A stretch of 57,645 nt of DNA, taken from positions 76,042 to 133,686 of the forward strand of contig NZ_QEAS01000016.1 in NCBI RefSeq assembly GCF_003130405.1, written 5' to 3'. The DNA comes from Pararcticibacter amylolyticus. GTDB taxonomy: Bacteria; Bacteroidota; Bacteroidia; Sphingobacteriales; Sphingobacteriaceae. Of the stretch, positions 52,785-57,645 are shown piece by piece (the stretch's first letter is position 1; the number at the start of each line of letters is the position of its first letter). The position numbers were made by a program, and so were the translations under genes. The notes beneath the pieces were generated by a model, which ran no database searches, was not told the origin of the DNA, and saw nothing but the letters and a program-made list of their open reading frames with translations.

Positions 52785-53400
52785 GATAATGATATTTTAT
52801 ACAGCAAAGATCAGCCACCTGAAGCAGGTATATGTATCCAAAAGTCGCAGCGTTGTAGTAGAAAGGCCGAAAAATGTTTCTTAAGGACGAAGTTATGGCA
52901 GCCCCCTTTTTGGATTTCAAGGTCATCCCTTACAGGGTTTGGCAAAAAATCTTCACGCACCCCCCGGGGGTAGAATTTTTTGCGCAATATCTTACTCCCC
53001 CTGTGGCGGCCTTATCCTGCCTATGAAACGAAACCGGCATCCTCAGGCTCTTTACACGAATAAAAAATGTCAGGAATTTTAACAAAGGGTCAAATAAAGG
53101 CAATTACCAGAGCTTTCAAATCTTTACCAGATTTATGAAAAGGGTAACGTATTCAAAAGCAAACGCTCATTCGCGGCGTGTTCAAAGATGGTGCAACTCC
53201 AGTATTTATGACAAGGCGTCGAATATATGCAGAATGTGTAAAAAGCTATAAAAACCGGATCCGAGTTGTTCGACCCCGGTGAAAGTCCCTTAGCGGATTA
53301 CTTTGAACCGTATCCAAGCCTAGCTGAGTAGCTGTGCATAAGATCAGTAATAAAATGGCGTTGAAACGTGACCTTACAGGCAGATGACCTAAAGTGCCTC
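52785..53400. other. 616-nt intergenic region before the IS
   Basis: No protein gene is visible. A C6G5 run lies at 52960-52970. The part from about 53240 to 53400 has features of structured RNA (see the separate entry). The remainder is AT-rich without a motif that I recognise. Confidence 0.5.
53242..53400 (+). other. Possible 5' fragment of a group II intron
   Basis: The stretch contains GGTGAAAGTCCC near 53279, a CCAAGCCTAGCTGAGTAGCT segment near 53314 and a GTGACCTTACAGGC segment near 53370. These recall domain I of bacterial group II introns. No intron-encoded reverse transcriptase and no domain V are found, neither before nor after the IS, so at best this is a leftover 5' end. A GTGTA at 53248 would be a poor match to the expected GUGYG start. 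Confidence 0.3.
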
Positions 53401-53406
53401 TCAGTA
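53401..53406. repeat. Target-site duplication of the IS, left copy
   Basis: TCAGTA directly precedes the left inverted repeat; the same TCAGTA follows the right one at 54813-54818. A 6-bp match at the exact ends supports one transposition event. Confidence 0.6.
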
Positions 53407-53430
53407 GGGATCAATCCGGAAACCTGTGGA
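53407..53430. repeat. Left terminal inverted repeat of the IS
   Basis: 24 bp, begins GGGATCAATCC and ends CCTGTGGA; exact complement of 54789-54812. The GTG used as start of the first IS frame lies inside it. Confidence 0.92.
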
Positions 53431-53812
53431 GGGCATAATAAAATCCTACCTTTACAAGAAAAAAGACTTGGAGAAAGAACTGTTATCCCTATTGCTTCCT
53501 GAAGGCCTGACAGAGTTGTTCGAAGTAGATCGAACAGAGAAGAAAGACGGTCAGATTCATTTGTATTTATCTCAAAAGAATGAACCTCCTGCGGGCTATG
53601 ACCGGAGCGATCTGTTATCCAAGGGCTTTTTCGATGAGATCACGGTGCGTGATTTTCCCCTTCGGGGCAAAGCATGTTTCCTTCATTTAAAGCGGCGTAA
53701 ATGGATTCATAAGAGGACCGGTTCGGTCATCTTCCATGACTGGAACCAGGTAGCGGACGGCACTCGAATGACCATCGAGCTTGCCGCTTTTTTAAAAGGA
53801 TTTGATCGATAA
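53426..53812 (+). CDS. IS N-region protein (first frame)
   Basis: A 128-residue protein starting at a GTG inside the left inverted repeat. It matches the pattern of the N-region protein of ISAon1-type elements: 'KKKDLEKELLSLLLPEGL', 'LFEVDRTEKKDGQIHLYL', and 'VRDFPLRGKACFLHLKRRKW', which likely forms a DNA-binding part separated from the catalytic part. Its end overlaps the second frame by 11 nt. Whether it works as a separate protein or is joined to the transposase is not clear. Confidence 0.85.
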   Translation: MEGIIKSYLYKKKDLEKELLSLLLPEGLTELFEVDRTEKKDGQIHLYLSQKNEPPAGYDRSDLLSKGFFDEITVRDFPLRGKACFLHLKRRKWIHKRTGSVIFHDWNQVADGTRMTIELAAFLKGFDR

Positions 53813-54788
53813 ATATCCGCTGAGCTTTCAAACAATCGCTACGCTATTCGGGCTGGAAGGCAAACGGCTGGAAGAACATTACGTGCGGCACCTGAGCGAC
53901 TTTATGACCTGGCAGGCCCGTGAACATGCCAGTGAGTGGTTGCTCTTTCCGGAGAATATCGGCTCTCACCTGAGCATCGATGAGACGAGTTTGTCACAAG
54001 GAGAATTGTACACGGTAGTGACCAATAAGGCGGCCAAAGGAAAGAAAGGCGCCCTGGTAGCCATCATCAAGGGAGTCCAGAGCGATCAGATCATCCGGGT
54101 GCTCAATAGGATTCCCCGGCGCAAACGCTATCAGGTAAAGGAAGTTACGCTGGACCTGGCTGCCACCATGGAGCGCATCGTTAAACGGAGCTTTCCCAAG
54201 GCCAAACTGGTATCCGACCGCTTTCATGTCCAGCAACTGGCTACCGATGCCGTGCAGCAATTACGCATCGAATATCGCTGGAAAGCCATCGACCAGGAGA
54301 ACCTGGAAATCGAGTTGGCCAAGGAACTGGATAAGGACTATGTGCCCAATCTGCTGGAGAATGGCGATACCCAAAAGCAATTGCTGGCCCGCAGCCGGTA
54401 CCTGTTGTTCAAGGATGAGACCAACTGGACGCCCTCCCAGCACCATCGGGCGGAGATCCTTTTCAGATTCTACCCCGATCTGGAAACAGCTTACCGACTG
54501 AGCCGCAAACTTTCGCATATCTTTTCAGCCACCAAACAGAAAGAGCTCGGTTATACTCGTTTGGCCCGATGGTACCATGAAGTGGAGAAGGCCGGCATGA
54601 AAACCTTCTCTTCGGTAAGAAGAACCATTCAAAATCATTACGAAACCATACTGAACTACTTCGATAACCGAAGTACCAACGCCTCTGCAGAGTCCTTCAA
54701 TGCCAAAATCAAAGCGCTCAGATGCCAGTTCCGGGGCGTCAGAAATACCGACTTCTTTATGTACAGACTCATGAAAATTTATGCTTAG
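53802..54788 (+). CDS. ISL3-type DDE transposase (second frame)
   Basis: A 328-residue transposase. The catalytic triad is visible: Asp60 in 'LSIDETSLSQGELY', Asp139 in 'LVSDRFHVQQLA', and Glu297 in 'SAESFNAKIKALR'. It ends just at the right inverted repeat. The start appears to be TTG at 53802: a stop (TAA) lies in frame at 53793, and no ATG lies before residue 35. It is in the +1 frame relative to the first gene, so the usual -1 slippage cannot join them; restart after the first gene's stop at 53810-53812 is more likely. Confidence 0.93.
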   Translation: MIDKYPLSFQTIATLFGLEGKRLEEHYVRHLSDFMTWQAREHASEWLLFPENIGSHLSIDETSLSQGELYTVVTNKAAKGKKGALVAIIKGVQSDQIIRVLNRIPRRKRYQVKEVTLDLAATMERIVKRSFPKAKLVSDRFHVQQLATDAVQQLRIEYRWKAIDQENLEIELAKELDKDYVPNLLENGDTQKQLLARSRYLLFKDETNWTPSQHHRAEILFRFYPDLETAYRLSRKLSHIFSATKQKELGYTRLARWYHEVEKAGMKTFSSVRRTIQNHYETILNYFDNRSTNASAESFNAKIKALRCQFRGVRNTDFFMYRLMKIYA

Positions 54789-54812
54789 TCCACAGGTTTC
54801 CGGATTGATCCC
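54789..54812. repeat. Right terminal inverted repeat of the IS
   Basis: 24 bp, TCCACAGG to TTGATCCC, exact complement of the left end. It begins immediately after the transposase stop codon. Confidence 0.92.
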
Positions 54813-54852
54813 TCAGTAGCTTTAAACACTGTTTTTTTTTGCTAAAATGAAG

Positions 54853-54876
54853 AAGGCTGATTTAAAAATCAGCCTT
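54853..54876 (-). terminator. Terminator downstream of tRNA-Leu
   Basis: A perfect 11-bp inverted repeat (AAGGCTGATTT and AAATCAGCCTT, 2-nt loop) that begins 2 nt after the tRNA 3' end on the minus strand, followed by a T-rich run (TTCATTTT). Confidence 0.8.
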
Positions 54877-54878
54877 TG

Positions 54879-54960
54879 TACCCAGGGCCGGGATCGAACC
54901 GGCACGATCGAAATCACAGGTGTTTGAGACCAGCGCGTCTACCAATTCCGCCACCTGGGC
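54879..54960 (-). tRNA. tRNA-Leu (anticodon CAA)
   Basis: A class II tRNA of 82 nt, minus strand. The acceptor stem GCCCAGG pairs with CCTGGGT, with a G-U closing pair. D-arm contains GGTAGACGC, the anticodon loop CTCAAAC gives CAA, which reads UUG codons, then a long variable arm and a normal T-arm (GCCGG TTCGATC CCGGC). CCA is not encoded. The anticodon stem CTGGT/ACCTG has a U-U mismatch at its second pair. It lies 101 nt after rseP in the same direction. Confidence 0.93.
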
Positions 54961-55061
54961 TTTTGTGGAACGGGATGCAAATCTATCTAATCTCTCCCGT
55001 ATTCACAACAAATTTTCGAGATTTCCGGCGAATAATCCGGAACAGCCTCTTATTGAATTTA

Positions 55062-56384
55062 TTACTTAATTATGTATTTAAAAATATCGTTCCCTAACAC
55101 AAAAACCATCAGGGCTACAATGATGCAGAAACCGACGATCTGAGCTCTTTCCATAAATTTATCGCTCAGAGGCTTTCCTTTTATCATCTCAATCAGCAGG
55201 AACAAAGCATGTCCCCCGTCAAGAGCGGGAATTGGCAGCAGATTCATCAGCGCCAGTGCCATAGAAAGCAAGCCTACCAGTGTCCAGAACTTCAACCAGT
55301 CAACTGTGCCCCCGAACATATTGGCTATACCTACAGGGCCTGTAAATGCTTTATTAGCCTTTACCTGGCCGGTAACTACTTTTCCAATTCCTTTTGCATT
55401 GTCTGTAAAGAGTCCCCACGCCTTGGATGCACCAATAGGCAGGGATGCAAACAGGCCATGTTTGACGCTCTCCGTTGGGATATTCCGGTTCAAAGAAACA
55501 CCGATCAGGCCACTTTCATTAACAACAGGCGTTAATGTCAGCACCTGCCCTTTGCGCCAAACATTTACATTGATCTTCTTTCCTTTATTCGCAAGCAGTG
55601 TCGATTGAAACTGATCGAAAAACTGAACGGGCTTGCTGTTTACCGTAAGGATACTGTCGCCGCCTTCAAGTCCCGCCGCACTCGCATTGCTTTTCGGCAG
55701 CACTTCATTTATACTGTTCAGTGTCTCGCGCGGCTGGATAAACTCTCCTACCCCATAATCAGCCACCTGCTCCAATATGTCGCCCGGCACGTGGACTGAC
55801 TGTGTTTTACCTTGTCTCTCCACCGTGAGCTCTGCTCCTCCTAAAAGGACTTTCGAACTGGTGATCTCGTCAAAGCGCTTAATGTCAGCACCATTGACCG
55901 CCACAATACGGTCGCCTGCCTCGAGGCCGATCGACTTCCCAATCTTACCGGGAACAATACCATGCACAAGCTTATCGTTCGGGATATAAGTCTCACCCAC
56001 TTTAAAGGTGATCATCCAGAAAATAAGCACTCCAAGGACAATGTTCACAATAATACCTGCAAGCATAACGATCAAACGCTGCCATGCAGGTTTCGAACGA
56101 AATTCCCAGGGCTGCGGAGGTCCTGCCATCTGCTCGGTATCCATCGACTCATCTATCATCCCTGAAATCTTCACATAGCCCCCCAGGGGAAGCCATCCGA
56201 TCCCATACTCGCAGTCTTTATATTTAAAACTAAAAAGTTTAAATCCCCAGGCGTCAAAGAAAAGATAGAACTTCTCCACCTTTATTCCAAAGGCCCGGGC
56301 CGCAAGGAAGTGTCCTAGTTCGTGTAATATTATTAATATTGAAAGTCCCAGCAAAAGCTGGCCTGCCATAACCAATCCATCCAT
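55062..56384 (-). CDS. rseP: RIP metalloprotease RseP (site-2 protease)
   Basis: A 440-residue inner-membrane zinc protease. The zinc motif is 'ILHELGHFLAAR' (HELGH at 21-25) in the first helix, the second metal residue is in 'LLPIPALDGGHALFLL' near the C-terminus, and PDZ segments lie between ('VPGKIGKSIGLEAGDRIVAV', 'SAAGLEGGDSILTV'). It cleaves membrane-held anti-sigma factors or leftover signal peptides. In genomes with FecR-type anti-sigma factors, such a protease often completes their processing, so it may act on the FecR at 9072; this is inference. It follows dxr by 37 nt and is co-transcribed. Confidence 0.95.
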   Translation of the reverse strand: MDGLVMAGQLLLGLSILIILHELGHFLAARAFGIKVEKFYLFFDAWGFKLFSFKYKDCEYGIGWLPLGGYVKISGMIDESMDTEQMAGPPQPWEFRSKPAWQRLIVMLAGIIVNIVLGVLIFWMITFKVGETYIPNDKLVHGIVPGKIGKSIGLEAGDRIVAVNGADIKRFDEITSSKVLLGGAELTVERQGKTQSVHVPGDILEQVADYGVGEFIQPRETLNSINEVLPKSNASAAGLEGGDSILTVNSKPVQFFDQFQSTLLANKGKKINVNVWRKGQVLTLTPVVNESGLIGVSLNRNIPTESVKHGLFASLPIGASKAWGLFTDNAKGIGKVVTGQVKANKAFTGPVGIANMFGGTVDWLKFWTLVGLLSMALALMNLLPIPALDGGHALFLLIEMIKGKPLSDKFMERAQIVGFCIIVALMVFVLGNDIFKYIIK

Positions 56385-56421
56385 AGTTCTGTGTTGATAT
56401 TATAATATTGGGATATTATTT

Positions 56422-57576
56422 TTAAAATTTTGTTACTAAGTGCCGCGCAATAATTCTTGTTTCCTTGTCCGTTTCGATGTAATCTTCCAGGACAGGATGA
56501 CGAATATAAGAAACTTCAGTCATACATTTTTCTATTACCTCACTCATCTGGAGAAAGCCCAGCCGGTCATTCAAAAACTCTGCCACCACCACTTCATTCG
56601 CAGCATTGATAACACATGGCATGTTTCCGCCCTGTTCCAGAGCGTTAAATGCATATTCAAGGTTTCTGAATGTCCCCCTGTCAGGCTGCTCAAATGTCAG
56701 CTGCGGATACTTCAGAAAATCAAAACGCGGAAATGTATTTTTTATTCTCCCAGGATAACCAAAAGCGTACTGGATAGGTAACTTCATGTCGGGCAAGCCC
56801 ATCTGCGCCTTCATCGAACCATCCTCAAACTGCACGAGAGAGTGAACGATCGACTGAGGATGCACGATGACATCGATCTGTGAGGGGTCCAGGTCAAAGA
56901 GCCATTTCGCTTCAATCACCTCAAGCCCCTTGTTCATCAGAGTAGCCGAATCGATCGTAATCTTGGCCCCCATTACCCAGTTTGGATGCTTTAAAGCCTG
57001 ATGACGGGTTACACTTGCCAGGAAAGCAGCATCCCGGCCCCTGAAAGGTCCGCCTGAAGCAGTCAGGTAAATCTTTTCTATCGGATTGCCCTCCTCTCCT
57101 GTCAGGCACTGGAATATAGCAGAATGTTCCGAATCTACAGGCAGTATCCTGACATCATGCTCCTTCGCCAGCGCATTGACAAGTCCGCCGGCCACGACCA
57201 TTGTTTCCTTATTGGCCAGGGCAATGTCCTTCCCCGCCCTGATAGCAGCAATGGTTGGTTTTAAACCGCAGAAGCCCACTACCGCGGTGAGTACAATATC
57301 AATTTTAGGATCCGTTACTACCTCAGAAAGTGCATCCTCTCCGCCGTATACCTCTATCCCGCTTCCCTGTAATGCGCTCTTTACTTCCTCATATTTTAAC
57401 TCATCGGAAATAACGACTTTTTCAGGTTTAAATTTCAGTGCCTGCTTCACAAGCAAAGCAGCATTCTGATGGACAGTTAAAACGATGACTTTGAAAAGAC
57501 CTGGATTCTCCTCTACCACCTCCAGAGCCTGTGTCCCTATACTGCCAGATGATCCAAGTATTGCTATGTGTTTCAA
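56422..57576 (-). CDS. dxr: 1-deoxy-D-xylulose-5-phosphate reductoisomerase
   Basis: A 384-residue NADPH enzyme of the non-mevalonate isoprenoid pathway, making MEP from DXP. Motifs: 'IAILGSSGSIGTQALEVVEE' for NADPH, 'NKETMVVAGGLV', metal and substrate residues in 'PVDSEHSAIFQCL', 'TASGGPFRG', and 'GAKITIDSATLMNKGLEVIE'. The start codon is TTG at 57576: no ATG lies in frame before the conserved N-terminus, and the frame is closed by a stop at 57601. The gene precedes rseP by 37 nt; dxr-rseP neighbours are common in bacteria. The upstream region to 57645 is too short to judge the promoter. Confidence 0.96.
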   Translation of the reverse strand: MKHIAILGSSGSIGTQALEVVEENPGLFKVIVLTVHQNAALLVKQALKFKPEKVVISDELKYEEVKSALQGSGIEVYGGEDALSEVVTDPKIDIVLTAVVGFCGLKPTIAAIRAGKDIALANKETMVVAGGLVNALAKEHDVRILPVDSEHSAIFQCLTGEEGNPIEKIYLTASGGPFRGRDAAFLASVTRHQALKHPNWVMGAKITIDSATLMNKGLEVIEAKWLFDLDPSQIDVIVHPQSIVHSLVQFEDGSMKAQMGLPDMKLPIQYAFGYPGRIKNTFPRFDFLKYPQLTFEQPDRGTFRNLEYAFNALEQGGNMPCVINAANEVVVAEFLNDRLGFLQMSEVIEKCMTEVSYIRHPVLEDYIETDKETRIIARHLVTKF

Positions 57577-57645
57577 TATGCTCTGTTTGTTAGTATTATA
57601 TTAAGTGCCTTTCAGAAACAAATTCCTCCCAAAAGACTCCTCTCT

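Larger units (their letters stand above)
53407..54812 (+). mobile_element. Complete IS element, ISAon1-like (ISL3-type transposase)
   Basis: About 1406 bp with perfect 24-bp terminal inverted repeats (53407-53430 and 54789-54812, beginning GGGATCAATCCGGAAACC). It carries two overlapping frames, a small N-region protein and the DDE transposase, the arrangement of ISAon1-type elements. It is flanked by TCAGTA repeats. The ends and frames are undamaged, so insertion may be recent and the IS active. It lies between an SDR operon and tRNA-Leu. Confidence 0.9.

Noticed and set aside
52960-52970. C6G5 run as a regulatory site or mobile-element end
   Set aside because: No partner repeat was found in the window and no function can be supported.
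53785-53800. CTTTTTTAAAAGGA as a slippery site joining the two IS frames by -1 frameshift
   Set aside because: The second frame is +1 relative to the first, and an in-frame TAA at 53793-53795 closes it just upstream. -1 slippage would lead to the wrong frame.

Overview
The window looks like chromosome of a Bacteroidota member, most likely Sphingobacteriaceae (Pedobacter/Mucilaginibacter-like). Reasons: a SusC/SusD pair, TonB receptors carrying CarboxypepD_reg-like domains, an ECF sigma/FecR/STN-receptor set, a GLPGLI protein with its outer-membrane partner, LytS/LytTR pairs, an ISAon1-type IS, and promoters of the Bacteroidota form (TTTG, about 19 nt, TAnnTTTG). Genus is inference.

Layout. 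1-3.8 kb: 3' end of a SusC gene and its SusD lipoprotein. 3.8-6.1 kb: katG. 6.2-10.6 kb: iron-type cell-surface signalling set (ECF sigma, FecR anti-sigma, STN-bearing TonB receptor), preceded by a LytTR regulator and its TPR histidine kinase (10.7-13.4 kb). 13.7-17.6 kb: a small secreted protein, then a GLPGLI/outer-membrane pair. 17.6-21.3 kb: a second siderophore-type TonB receptor with a PepSY membrane protein. 21.4-24.5 kb: AraC regulator, SDR oxidoreductase and an unrecognised protein. 24.9-30.6 kb: ilvE divergent from a MocR regulator, AraC regulator, PEBP-like protein, PanE-like reductase and DinB-like protein. 30.8-34.3 kb: a hydrolase remnant, a DHA2 drug transporter, an SDR and a divergent HxlR regulator. 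34.5-46.2 kb: one co-directional block with an RND efflux system (TolC, adaptor, pump, extra outer-membrane protein), a LytS/LytTR pair, an OmpR-type two-component pair and two envelope proteins. 46.4-49 kb: DUF4382 lipoprotein, alpha/beta hydrolase, basic repeat protein. 49.1-50.5 kb: a cluster of broken genes. 50.4-52.8 kb: AraC, two small membrane proteins and an SDR. 53.4-54.8 kb: a complete IS with perfect 24-bp ends. 54.9-57.6 kb: tRNA-Leu, rseP, dxr.

How it fits together. The clearest regulatory story is iron. A 23-nt palindrome-like operator of one type overlaps the promoter of the ECF sigma gene (10633-10655) and the second TonB receptor (17630-17652). A perfect copy lies at 24627-24649. 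The two siderophore-type receptors also share a 32-nt leader hairpin (8983-9014 minus; 17694-17725 plus) with identical geometry, a compensatory stem change and a conserved GTCGCCAAAC loop, placed 45-46 nt before the start codon. This is the best candidate for an undescribed element. The 34-46 kb block appears to be an efflux and envelope module run by two stacked two-component systems. Several SDR oxidoreductases sit beside AraC or HxlR regulators, which looks like a recurring xenobiotic-response arrangement. All calls come from reading the sequence; no database search was run.
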